Shown: positions 7,663-14,377 of the stretch, in pieces
How positions within the stretch are numbered: the stretch's first letter is position 1
Layout: each line of letters opens with the position of its first letter
Virus record (IMG/VR): IMGVR_UViG_3300048924_000209
Location: 1 to 24,439 of that record
Direction: 5' to 3' (one strand)
Origin: a virus
DNA length: 24,439 nucleotides
Notes under the pieces: model-generated
Seen by the model: the letters and a program-made list of their open reading frames with translations, nothing else
Database searches by the model: none
What the model was told of the DNA's origin: nothing
Made by a program: the position numbers and the translations under genes

Positions 7663-8439
7663 CTACGCCGCCTGGGCGAACGTCGCGACGCCGACCTGGT
7701 CGTTCGCGTTCGCGGCCGCGGTGTAATCGAGCGTGAAGCTGCTGAACCCGCTCTTCTTCAGAGAGATGCCACTCGACCCGGCGAGGCAATTGTAGAACAC
7801 GAACATGTCCTGCTCAGCACCCCATGGCAGCACGTGCACCGCCTGGAAGTTGCCGGTGAGGCCCTGCTGCTGGTTGGCGAGGATCACGGTCTCGCCCACG
7901 GTGGAGTTCGTATAGGCGTACGAGAACTTCATGTTCGCGCTCGCGTCGCCGGCAGCGAAGGTATATTTTCCCTTGTTCATGCCGCTGCTCGCAACCGAGT
8001 AGGACGAGCCGGCCGTCTCCGCGCCGGGCGCCACGCAGCTGTAGATCGCGCCGGTGTCGGCGTTGACGACGCCCAGATCGAACAGGAAGTTGGTCGCGTT
8101 CGCCACCGTGACGACATAGGTCGTCGCGGCCGGCACGGTGCCCGCTTCCTTGTCCGCCTCGAGAGTGGAGCCGGTCGTCGAGCCGTCGCCGAACACGATA
8201 TCGGCAAACACGCGGGCATTGATCTTACCGAACTCGACCTTGCCGCTGACCTCCATTTCGCCGGCACCGACCGCGACGGCCAGCTGCTTCTCGCCGAACA
8301 GGCTTTCGGTCTTGCGCTTGAAATCGATCGACTGGCTCTGCGGCACAAGTGCCCGGGCGGGCGTGGGGTTGGCGACATTCGCGGTCATGAAGGCACGGCC
8401 GGCGCCGAAAGTCGGCTTGCCGCTCAGAACAGTGGTCAT
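7663..8439 (-). CDS. Major tail tube protein with inserted beta-rich domain
   Basis: A 258-residue protein. The flanking parts (about 35-95 and 180-258, with ESLFGEKQLAVAVGAGEMEV and GNFQAVHVLPWGAEQDMFVF) have the alternating pattern of tail tube proteins. Residues 98-177 form a separate module starting EAGTVPAATTYVVTVA and ending KFSYAYT. The same module type occurs in the head-tail adaptor of this phage (see findings). In a tube protein such an insert would be expected to decorate the tail surface, which is inference. The start ATG at 8439 has AAGGA about 9 bases upstream. It is the first of a run that leads into the chaperone and tape measure. Confidence 0.87.
   Translation of the reverse strand: MTTVLSGKPTFGAGRAFMTANVANPTPARALVPQSQSIDFKRKTESLFGEKQLAVAVGAGEMEVSGKVEFGKINARVFADIVFGDGSTTGSTLEADKEAGTVPAATTYVVTVANATNFLFDLGVVNADTGAIYSCVAPGAETAGSSYSVASSGMNKGKYTFAAGDASANMKFSYAYTNSTVGETVILANQQQGLTGNFQAVHVLPWGAEQDMFVFYNCLAGSSGISLKKSGFSSFTLDYTAAANANDQVGVATFAQAA
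7909..8148 (-). repeat. Inserted domain in tail tube protein, shared with the head-tail adaptor
   Basis: Encodes residues 98-177 of the tail tube protein. It shares, in order, EAGTVPA, a Y-x-V strand, F-x-x-D-x-x-V, A-D-x-x-x-x-x-V-A, YSV, G-x-Y-x-FA-x-x-DA and F-x-YA with residues 159-230 of the protein at 9893-10795. The similarity is at protein level. Confidence 0.75.
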
Positions 8440-8466
8440 AGCAGGGGTCCTTTCAGGAGCCAGGGG

Positions 8467-8739
8467 TTAAGCGGAAGTAGGGGTGTCGCCGCCGGGCGCG
8501 CCCGGCGTTGACGGATCGGCCGCCGCGGGCTTCTGGCCCTTCACCGACGGTTTTTCGGTGCCGGTGTCAGCCGGCGTGTCGGCCGTTGCGACCGGAGCAG
8601 GATCGGCGCCGGGTTCGAGCTGCTCGATCAGCTCGGGCAGTGCGGCGACGACCTGGTTATAGGCCTCGGTGTCCCGGCCGAGCGCGCCCGTGGCGAGGCG
8701 CTGGCGGAACCACTCGTTGACGGTATCGCGTACGGACAT
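8467..8739 (-). CDS. Small tail-module protein with disordered Pro/Ala/Thr tail
   Basis: A 90-residue protein, not recognised. The first 42 residues (MSVRDTVNEWFRQRL to ELIEQLEPG) form a likely helical domain. From residue 43 the chain is Pro/Ala/Thr/Gly-rich and probably disordered. The start is well supported: GAGGAG lies 9 bases before the ATG at 8739. It is placed between the tail terminator-like gene and the tail tube gene, 12 bases after the former's stop. A tail or head-tail joining role is possible from position only. Confidence 0.7.
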   Translation of the reverse strand: MSVRDTVNEWFRQRLATGALGRDTEAYNQVVAALPELIEQLEPGADPAPVATADTPADTGTEKPSVKGQKPAAADPSTPGAPGGDTPTSA

Positions 8740-8751
8740 AACGGCTGCTCC

Positions 8752-9390
8752 TCAGGGCAATGTGATGCGGATCGGGATGCGCGCGATCGCCTGCGGCCCT
8801 TGATCGCCAGGCGAGATGTCGCTCTTGCCTTCGATCCGGCACCAGTGGACGAGACCGCCCAGAGTGAAGCGTGGATCGCCATAGTCGCCGTCGGGCTCCA
8901 GGCTCGCGCGGATCAGGCGCTCAAGGCCGGTCAACACCGAATCCGGTGCGACGTTCGGATCCTGTCCGGCATTACAATAGATCCAGGCCTCGCCTTCGAG
9001 CGTCGTGATCGTGAAGAAATTCTCGTGCGCCGCCTCGTCCGTCACACCGGTGCGGCGCAGGAAGAAGGCTGGCTGGTCGGGCACCTGCGTCCAGTGCTTC
9101 ACGCGGCGGCCGGTGGTCAGAAAGCCCGTGGTGAAGTCCGCCGCCGTACCATCGATCGCGACGGCCTCGGTGAGCGTGATCGTGCGGGCCTGCTCATCCA
9201 GCGCCTGGATCTTCGCACCGCTCGCGACGCCGGGCCCGAACACGGGAAGACCGGCGAACAGATCGACGAACGAAGTGACGTTCGATAGCGTCGGGCCGTT
9301 CACAGCACAATCCGCCGAGAAGGGAATACTGGCCGCCGCGACCATATGATCGAACAGCGCGGACATGGGCGTTTCGAAGTCGATATTCAT
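8752..9390 (-). CDS. Tail terminator / minor tail protein U-like, with inserted module
   Basis: A 212-residue protein. The N-terminal MNIDFETPMSALFDHMVAAA and the region from about residue 94 (GRRVKHWTQVPDQPAFFLRR), together with the C-terminal LGGLVHWCRIEGKSDISPGD and RIPIRITLP, fit tail terminator or tail completion proteins that cap the tail and join it to the head. Between them, residues about 27-93 form an extra module (see the separate entry). The usual family length is about 130-150 residues, so the extra length is explained by the insert. Start ATG 9390 overlaps the gp10-like stop (ATGA). The family call is moderately sure and rests partly on position. Confidence 0.72.
   Translation of the reverse strand: MNIDFETPMSALFDHMVAAASIPFSADCAVNGPTLSNVTSFVDLFAGLPVFGPGVASGAKIQALDEQARTITLTEAVAIDGTAADFTTGFLTTGRRVKHWTQVPDQPAFFLRRTGVTDEAAHENFFTITTLEGEAWIYCNAGQDPNVAPDSVLTGLERLIRASLEPDGDYGDPRFTLGGLVHWCRIEGKSDISPGDQGPQAIARIPIRITLP
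9112..9312 (-). repeat. Inserted module in the tail terminator-like protein
   Basis: Encodes residues about 27-93. The pattern FVDLFAGLPVFGPGVASGAK, then IQALDEQARTITLTEAVAID, then FTTGF resembles a short beta module found in many phage and bacterial surface proteins, in which 'G-x-G-[IV]-x-x-G' is followed by an 'I-x-x-[IL]-D' strand and a 'I-x-L' strand. That resemblance is from memory of the pattern, not a search. Confidence 0.55.
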
Positions 9391-9893
9391 GCGTTCGCCT
9401 CGGCGACGCGCTTCTCAACGATAGCATTGAGCCGTGCCAGCACTTGAGGTCGCATCGCTTCGAGCGGACCACGTTCGAACCGATGCTCGGCAATATTACC
9501 GGGAAGCGTGATTGCCTTGACCATGACGGTCATCGGCTCTGCCAGTTTTGCCGACCACAAGTGGTCGAGCTTCATCGAATGGGCTTGGCGCTCGAAACTC
9601 TTCCCGGACGACCCGTATTCTAGTGCGCCCGCCTTGGCGAAGTCCGATCCTCCTTTGTCGCCGGCGATGTCGATATAGCCGGTGATACGGTTCTCGTCGG
9701 TGAAGAGCCGGCGCCGCTCCTGGCTCAACATCTTGCCGGTCAGTTCCGGCGTATCGGCACGTATCAGCGCGAACAGCTCAATCGAAAGCGCATCGATCTC
9801 CTGCCGGAAATCCTCGTAAAGCGCCTCTGGGAACTGCTCGAACCGCAGGCCGACCTGGCGATCGCCGGCGACATCGATGTGGATCGTGTCCAT
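9387..9893 (-). CDS. HK97 gp10-like head-tail joining / tail completion protein
   Basis: A 168-residue protein. The frame is open further upstream, but the ATG at 9893 (MDTIHIDVAGDRQVG) overlaps the adaptor stop (TGATG) and fits the operon pattern. The sequence has the features of HK97 gp10-like proteins: an early helix (FRQEIDALSIELFALIRADT), then PELTGKML, then ITGYIDIAGDKGGSDFAKAG and ALEYGSSGK, followed by a C-terminal helix. Such proteins help join heads to tails. Its place between the gp6-like adaptor and the tail terminator matches the HK97 gene order. Confidence 0.8.
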   Translation of the reverse strand: MDTIHIDVAGDRQVGLRFEQFPEALYEDFRQEIDALSIELFALIRADTPELTGKMLSQERRRLFTDENRITGYIDIAGDKGGSDFAKAGALEYGSSGKSFERQAHSMKLDHLWSAKLAEPMTVMVKAITLPGNIAEHRFERGPLEAMRPQVLARLNAIVEKRVAEANA

Positions 9894-10795
9894 CAATAAG
9901 CGCCCGGCATGCGGTACGACTCGTCGAGTTGCGCCTCGATGTCGGGCGGGAAAGCCCCTTTCTGGCCAGGCGCGCCGCCGAACCACCAACGCTCGGTGCC
10001 AACGCCGGGGGTATCGCGTTGGACCAGCGAGGGGTCGCGGCCCTTGGCCAAATAGCGGCCGGAGATCAGCCGCAACGATATCTCGACAAGATCATTCGGG
10101 ATGGCGGCCACCGCATAGGTGAATGCAAGGGTCTCGTTAGCATCGACGGAGGCGAACGAATAAAGTCCGGCATCCACGCTGTATTGGCCCTGGGCGGGAT
10201 TGGCTGCGACGCGTTTGAGCGCCGAACCATCCGCATACGCGACCGACACATCGCAGGAGAACGATAAGGGAAACGCGATCGCGACCTGATACGGCGCATC
10301 GGCTGGGACGGTGCCCGCCTCCTGGACAATGTCACCATAGCCGGCCGTGTATTCCACGGTGGTCGGCAGCGCCTCCCATAGCGTGCCCACACCGGTGAAG
10401 GGGCTCAGGCGCAGCAGCTCGCCCGCTTCATAGTCTACCCGGAAATCCTTCCCCTCGATCAGGGGCTGTGTCGTTCCGGGCGCCAGCGTCTGTGTCACCG
10501 AAGCCACGTCCAGGATCGGGTAGCGCGTCAGCTGCAGGGTCGGAAATCCACCCGGCGTCTGATAGGGATATGGGTCCTGCTGGATATCGAAGGTATCGCG
10601 AACGACCTCGGGCGGGAAAACGCGCTTGGTGTGATTGGCGATCGACGTCGACACCTGCCCGATTGCCCGGCCGAGCCACAAATCGTTCGACGTGTTGCCG
10701 GCGCCGATCGACAGCTCGTCCTTTACGGTATCGAGATCCGTCAGGTTATAGCTCGCCGCCTTCGACAGCACGGTGGTGGCGACGGAGAAGCCCAT
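9893..10795 (-). CDS. Head-tail adaptor (HK97 gp6-like) interrupted by an inserted beta-rich domain
   Basis: A 300-residue protein; gp6-like adaptors are usually 100-200 residues. The outer parts fit the family: LTDLDTVKDELSIGAGNTSN with WLGRAIGQVSTSIANHTKR at the N-terminus, EYTAGYGDI at 148-156, and after the insert IPNDLVEISLRLISGRYLA at 232-250. Joining 156 to 232 would restore a normal 'GYG-x-x-P-x-DL' helix start. Residues 158-231 between them form the module shared with the tail tube protein. Gp6 forms a ring under the portal. The start ATG at 10795 is 8 bases after the spike-base-like stop. Confidence 0.82.
   Translation of the reverse strand: MGFSVATTVLSKAASYNLTDLDTVKDELSIGAGNTSNDLWLGRAIGQVSTSIANHTKRVFPPEVVRDTFDIQQDPYPYQTPGGFPTLQLTRYPILDVASVTQTLAPGTTQPLIEGKDFRVDYEAGELLRLSPFTGVGTLWEALPTTVEYTAGYGDIVQEAGTVPADAPYQVAIAFPLSFSCDVSVAYADGSALKRVAANPAQGQYSVDAGLYSFASVDANETLAFTYAVAAIPNDLVEISLRLISGRYLAKGRDPSLVQRDTPGVGTERWWFGGAPGQKGAFPPDIEAQLDESYRMPGAY
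10106..10321 (-). repeat. Inserted domain in head-tail adaptor, shared with the tail tube
   Basis: Encodes residues 159-230 of the adaptor (EAGTVPADAPYQVAIAF to LAFTYAVA). It aligns over its full length with residues 98-177 of the tail tube protein, with one gap of several residues before YSV and another after it. Confidence 0.75.
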
Positions 10796-10803
10796 CGGTC
10801 AGA

Positions 10804-11067
10804 TCAATATTCAGCGACGATATTGGACGCGGTCGTCCCGGTCGCTTTCACCCGCGCGGCGCGGACCTGCAGATAGCAGCCCGCCGGCACAGAATTATAG
10901 ACGACCGTATCACCGCCGACCGTAACAAGGGCCACGTTGCCGGCGCCTCCGACCCATAGGCGCTTGCTCGAGGTGGGCAGATCGGCCGAGTCGTTCGGCG
11001 CCACCGCGGCGGCATGGCGCGCGGGGCCGAGAAGATCGTCGCCGAGATTCGCATAAGGATCGGGCAT
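10804..11067 (-). CDS. Spike-base-like small structural protein (RCAP_Rcc01079-type)
   Basis: An 87-residue protein: MPDPYANLGDDLLGPARHAA, then LPTSSKRLWVGGAGNVALVT, then VPAGCYLQVRAARVKATGTT and NIVAEY. This is the compact all-beta pattern of a small phage protein family that includes the head-spike base of RcGTA, as far as I can recognise it. In GTAs the spike base sits at capsid vertices and carries the spike that binds host capsule. Here the gene lies in the head-to-tail transition, 8 bases before the adaptor gene. The family call is from memory of the motif order and should be checked by profile search. Confidence 0.68.
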   Translation of the reverse strand: MPDPYANLGDDLLGPARHAAAVAPNDSADLPTSSKRLWVGGAGNVALVTVGGDTVVYNSVPAGCYLQVRAARVKATGTTASNIVAEY

Positions 11068-11069
11068 TT

Positions 11070-11294
11070 CTACCTCGCCATTCTCTGATCGCGCGGCTTA
11101 CCTGCCGGACGGGTCGGCTGCAGGGTGGGGCGCTCGGGCTTTCGGGGCGCCTCGCTGGGCGCCCCGGCCGGCCACGGCTCGCTGGACGACAGATAGTCGC
11201 CTTTCCCCAGCGCCACCGCGACGGCATCCGATACCAGCCGCGTATCGCCTGCGGCGTGCGGGGCGAGCGGCACCGCGAACGTCACGAGCCTCAT
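11070..11294 (-). CDS. Small hypothetical protein, basic Pro-rich tail
   Basis: A 74-residue protein, not recognised. Residues 1-36 (MRLVTFAVPLAPHAAGDTRL, VALGKGDYL) may be a small beta unit; the rest is Pro/Arg/Lys-rich (PRKPERPTLQPTRPAGKPRD) and likely disordered. Start ATG at 11294 overlaps the previous stop (ATGA); two bases separate its stop from the spike-base-like ATG. A basic tail could touch DNA or RNA, but no function can be assigned. Confidence 0.65.
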   Translation of the reverse strand: MRLVTFAVPLAPHAAGDTRLVSDAVAVALGKGDYLSSSEPWPAGAPSEAPRKPERPTLQPTRPAGKPRDQRMAR

Positions 11295-11605
11295 GCCGTT
11301 TCGTCCGTCTCGGCGGCAGGTTCGGCCACAGCCGGCGCCTGCTTGTCATCAACCGCAATAACCGGCTCTTCCTCGGGTGCCTCGTCCTGGTCGGCCTCGA
11401 GCTCGTCCGGCAGGGCGGCCGCTTCGCCAGCGCCGGTGTGCTCGGAGCCAGCTGCAACGTTCAGGAGGCGATCGCGCGCGGTGATGATATCCGCTTGCAG
11501 CTGGCTTGCCGCGCCGAGAATGAACACGGCGCTGACGACCGTGCCATCGTGCTCTGCCATTGCCGTAGCGCGGGCCAGAATAAGATCATCGACTGTGAGC
11601 GGCAT
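11291..11605 (-). CDS. Small hypothetical protein with acidic disordered tail
   Basis: A 104-residue protein. The start is the ATG at 11605, which overlaps the glycosyltransferase stop (TGATG); the longer upstream frame is antisense-like noise overlapping that gene. Residues 1-55 (MPLTVDDLILARATAMAEHD, then LQADIITARDRLLN) look like a small helical domain. Residues 56-104 are rich in Glu, Asp, Ala and Pro (ADQDEAPEEEPVIAVDDKQA) and are probably unstructured. It follows the glycosyltransferase and precedes the basic-tail protein. Function unknown. Confidence 0.68.
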   Translation of the reverse strand: MPLTVDDLILARATAMAEHDGTVVSAVFILGAASQLQADIITARDRLLNVAAGSEHTGAGEAAALPDELEADQDEAPEEEPVIAVDDKQAPAVAEPAAETDETA

Positions 11606-12351
11606 CACGCGGTCTCCAGGGGAGTGAGAAGGTCCTCGACGGCGCCGGCGAAGTTGAACGCGCCGACATGGCCGAGGCGAATGGTGGGATCGACCCAGAC
11701 GCGCTCGCCCATTTGGCGCCAGCGATGGCAGAAGCCATAATCCTCGCTGAGCTCGCCGAACTCGTCGCGTTCCGTCTGGTTGAAAAACTCGAAATAATGG
11801 GCACGCAGATCTGCCGGCCAATCGGCCGCGCCATCGCGCTTCCAACCCGGGTGCGCCTCGACCATGTCGGCGAACACGCGGCGGTTGATAAGCAAAAAGG
11901 CTGCGCCAACGCCGCGGACCTCGATCGCGCCCATCTCGTCCTGGATAAGGTTGCCGTCGGCGGCGCGCAGCGGGCGCCAGCACCAGACAGCAGGATCGGA
12001 ATTCGGTTTCTGGCAGCGCATGCGGCCGGCGCCACCGATCAGCGGCTTATCCGACCCAAGCAGGCGGAGCACGGCATCGGGCGACCATTGCATGTCGTCG
12101 TCGACGAAGAGGAGATCCGTGCAGTCGCTCAGAAGGAAATGCGCGACGAGTTCGTTGCGCGCCTTGTGAATGACCGAGCTGCCGACGACGAACTGGAAGG
12201 TAACGCGGATCTGCTGCTCCTGGAGGAACAGCAGCGTTGAGGCGAGCGACGCGGTATATTCCCAGACCGGGTTACGCGCGATTGGGGTGCAAATCATCAC
12301 CGAGCGCTGGCGTGCGCGCTCCAGGCGCTCGGTGATGACCGCATCGATCAC
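11605..12351 (-). CDS. Glycosyltransferase, GT-A fold (family 2-like)
   Basis: A 248-residue protein. A GT-A type sugar-nucleotide site is visible: LLFVDDDMQWS with the metal-binding DDD at residues 84-86, an acidic SEDYGFC at 202-208 that fits the catalytic base position, and a late H228 (RLGHVG). N-terminal CTPIARNPVWEY and SVIHKARNELVAHFL match small glycosyltransferases found in phages and bacteria. The start is GTG at 12351, with AAGG about 9 bases before; no nearer ATG exists until residue 19. It is embedded in the head genes between the decoration-like protein and small structural proteins, so modification of a virion protein, such as the capsid or spike, is the leading idea. Donor and target are unknown. 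Confidence 0.85.
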   Translation of the reverse strand: MIDAVITERLERARQRSVMICTPIARNPVWEYTASLASTLLFLQEQQIRVTFQFVVGSSVIHKARNELVAHFLLSDCTDLLFVDDDMQWSPDAVLRLLGSDKPLIGGAGRMRCQKPNSDPAVWCWRPLRAADGNLIQDEMGAIEVRGVGAAFLLINRRVFADMVEAHPGWKRDGAADWPADLRAHYFEFFNQTERDEFGELSEDYGFCHRWRQMGERVWVDPTIRLGHVGAFNFAGAVEDLLTPLETA

Positions 12352-12362
12352 AATACTCTGCC

Positions 12363-12833
12363 TTACTGCGGCAAGCGATCGAAGCCGGCGAAGAAGCCGA
12401 CGGCGCGCGACTGGGCGGTATCGGTGCCCGTGGCGCTGAGGTCGGGCGCATGGTTGAACCGCACGAAGCGCCGCGCCGACGTCAGGTTGACGCCCACCTC
12501 CATCTGTCCGGCGACCACCGAAGCGGCCGTTGAGCCGGTGGCGACGATCGCGGAGGTACCGGTCTGATAGTCGGACCAGTTCGTGCCGTCGGCGCTGTCC
12601 TGCGCGGCATAACCGAAGGCCAGCGTCTTGCCGGTCTGCAGCGTCGCCTCATAGGCGATAGCCGCTGCAAGGGTCATCGGCATGGAGCCCGAAGAGAAAC
12701 CCATGCGGTCGATCGTGGCGCCGGTCGTGGTGGCGGCATCGCCGGCACCAGCGGCAACAGCCGATGCGGCGGCGGAGAGGCGCAGAAGCGAGCCGAGAGA
12801 GCCCACGTCGCGCTGAAGGACGATGTCAGACAT
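12363..12833 (-). CDS. Putative head decoration protein
   Basis: A 156-residue protein starting MSDIVLQRDVGSLG. The ATG at 12833 is preceded by AAAGGA nine bases upstream; an upstream TTG at 12842 is less likely. Residues 20-45 are Ala/Gly/Thr-rich; the C-terminal part (VAGQMEVGVNLTSARRFVRF, then GFFAGFDRLPQ) has the alternating pattern of beta-sandwich capsid accessory proteins. It directly follows the major capsid gene after a stable hairpin. Decoration role is inferred from position and composition. Confidence 0.68.
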   Translation of the reverse strand: MSDIVLQRDVGSLGSLLRLSAAASAVAAGAGDAATTTGATIDRMGFSSGSMPMTLAAAIAYEATLQTGKTLAFGYAAQDSADGTNWSDYQTGTSAIVATGSTAASVVAGQMEVGVNLTSARRFVRFNHAPDLSATGTDTAQSRAVGFFAGFDRLPQ

Positions 12834-12869
12834 CGCAATCAATCCTTTCTAAAAATGGAAGCTTGGTGG

Positions 12870-12887
12870 ACGGGGCCGAAGCCCCGC
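12870..12887 (-). terminator. UUCG stem-loop between capsid and decoration genes
   Basis: On the minus strand GCGGGGC-TTCG-GCCCCGT: six G:C pairs plus one G-U, closed by the very stable C(UUCG)G tetraloop. A T-run (TTTTTA) lies about 15 bases further on, too far for a textbook intrinsic terminator. It may stabilise the capsid mRNA end or act as a partial terminator, which would help the capsid be made in excess. Confidence 0.55.
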
Positions 12888-12891
12888 CCGG

Positions 12892-14262
12892 TTATGCCAG
12901 CGCCGGCGCCCAGCGCACGAACTGGATCACCGCGATCGCCGCGTCATGGCGGACCTGGTGATCATGCTCGGCGATGGCGCGGATGATCGTCTGGTCGTTC
13001 TGGAACGCCGAGATGGCGGTTCCGCTGGCATCGATATAGGTGCCCTCGCGAGACACGGCGAGCTCGAGGCTCATCGAGTCGAGGATCATGTCCTCCGACA
13101 TCTCGACCAGGAAAATGAACGAGCAGTCCGTCTGCGTCCCGTCGGCATTGTAATAGTTCGTGCCGATCTGGGTGGTCTTCTTGAACGGATAGCCGAGCAG
13201 CTTCCCATCCTTCAGCTCGTCGCGATAGACGTAGACGCCAAGCGAGTTCTGGACGTTATAGAGGTAGTTATAGGAGCGCGGGTGCATGAACCAGGTGCGC
13301 TTGAAATCCGGCACATTCGCCGTGTCGAGCTTGTTCACCGCACCGCCCAACTCCGCGGCAACAGTTGCCAGGGTATAGTTGGCCGTCGACGTGATGAAGT
13401 TGCCACCGACCGCCGCGGTCGAATTGCCAACGGTCGAATAAACGGCCGCCTTGCCCCCACTGGAAGCCGCGAAGCCGTTCGCGAAGGACAGGAAGCCGCG
13501 CGGGGTGTCCTGCGTGCCATCGCTGAGGATGAAGTTGAGATCCTCCGTCAGAGCGATGATCTTCACCAGATCGTCGCGCACGAACGCGTCGACCGCCGGG
13601 TCCGCATAGCGCATCATGTCGTTCGACACCGGCACCAGCGCGGTCAGCTTCTTGAAGCTGGCGACGATCTGGTTGAGCGTCTGCTGCGACGAGACGATCT
13701 TGCGCCCCTCCGCACCATACCCGGCGGTGGCGGCCGACGCCTGGCCGGGCAGCGTCATCGTCCCGCGCGGCATCGGGATCACCCGGGGTCCTGCACCGCG
13801 AACGACCGCGAGCGGCCGCAGCAGCTCGATGATCTCGTTCATGTAGTCGGGCGGAACGATGAAGCCGCCGGCGGAGCCGGACGAGGTCACCAAGGCACGC
13901 GTGACCGGGTGGTTCTCGCCATACAGCTCGATCGAATCCGTCCGGGCAACGCTGATGATGCCGTTGGACCGGCCGAGCATCTTCATGGCGCCGCCGATGA
14001 CGAGGCTCTTGTCGTTCTGATAGGCGTCGCGGTTAACGGTAGCCGGGGTCGTAACCACCTCCTGGCCTGCGACCGGCTGGGCGGTCGAGGCGGCCAAGGA
14101 CTGCACGTCCTTGGCGCGGAGGATCTGGGCGTCGACGTCCATGACGCCCCGCTTCAGCGATTCGTATTCGGTCACTTCTTCCGGGGTGAGGGTCGGCTTG
14201 TCGGCAACCACCTTGAACGCGTCAAAGGCGGCCGCCCGCTTCTTGAGCAGCTCTACGAGCAT
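12892..14262 (-). CDS. Major capsid protein, HK97 fold
   Basis: About 456 residues from the ATG at 14262, which has GGAG six bases before it. Another in-frame ATG at 14274 gives four more residues but has no ribosome site at good distance. The N-terminal 70 or so residues (LVELLKKRAAAFDAF, LTPEEVTEYESLKRG) form the coiled delta/scaffold-like domain of HK97-type capsid proteins, normally removed by the prohead protease. The mature part includes GGFIVPPDYMNEIIELLRPL, PRGTMTLPGQASAAT and DDLVKIIALTEDLNFILSDG, all typical of the E-loop, spine and P-domain regions. It follows the protease/scaffold gene as expected. The call is firm; the exact cleavage site is not obvious. Confidence 0.95.
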   Translation of the reverse strand: MLVELLKKRAAAFDAFKVVADKPTLTPEEVTEYESLKRGVMDVDAQILRAKDVQSLAASTAQPVAGQEVVTTPATVNRDAYQNDKSLVIGGAMKMLGRSNGIISVARTDSIELYGENHPVTRALVTSSGSAGGFIVPPDYMNEIIELLRPLAVVRGAGPRVIPMPRGTMTLPGQASAATAGYGAEGRKIVSSQQTLNQIVASFKKLTALVPVSNDMMRYADPAVDAFVRDDLVKIIALTEDLNFILSDGTQDTPRGFLSFANGFAASSGGKAAVYSTVGNSTAAVGGNFITSTANYTLATVAAELGGAVNKLDTANVPDFKRTWFMHPRSYNYLYNVQNSLGVYVYRDELKDGKLLGYPFKKTTQIGTNYYNADGTQTDCSFIFLVEMSEDMILDSMSLELAVSREGTYIDASGTAISAFQNDQTIIRAIAEHDHQVRHDAAIAVIQFVRWAPALA

Positions 14263-14334
14263 ATTGGGCTCCATCTGGGGGAATGGCGCGCCTCACGGCG
14301 GGCCGGCTACCGTTGCCCAAGCGGCGGGTGGGGC

Positions 14335-14352
14335 ATTCGCCTTTCGGCGAAT
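14335..14352 (-). other. GAAA-loop hairpin in the protease-capsid gap
   Basis: ATTCGCC-GAAA-GGCGAAT on the minus strand: a perfect 7-bp stem closed by a GNRA tetraloop, lying between the protease stop and the capsid start. No T-run follows, so an intrinsic terminator is unlikely; mRNA processing or stability is more likely. Confidence 0.55.
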
Positions 14353-14356
14353 CTGG

Positions 14357-14377
14357 TTCCGGTGTCGGAAACCGGAA
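14357..14377 (-). other. Second hairpin just after the protease stop codon
   Basis: Arms TTCCGG and CCGGAA with a 9-base loop, starting at the base after the protease TAA. With the neighbouring GAAA hairpin it makes a tandem pair in the 115-base gap before the capsid start. The gap holds no gene. Confidence 0.45.

Noticed and set aside
12843-12891. UUCG hairpin as a full rho-independent terminator
   Set aside because: The T-run is about 15 bases from the stem and the downstream gene has its own ribosome site and continues the operon.
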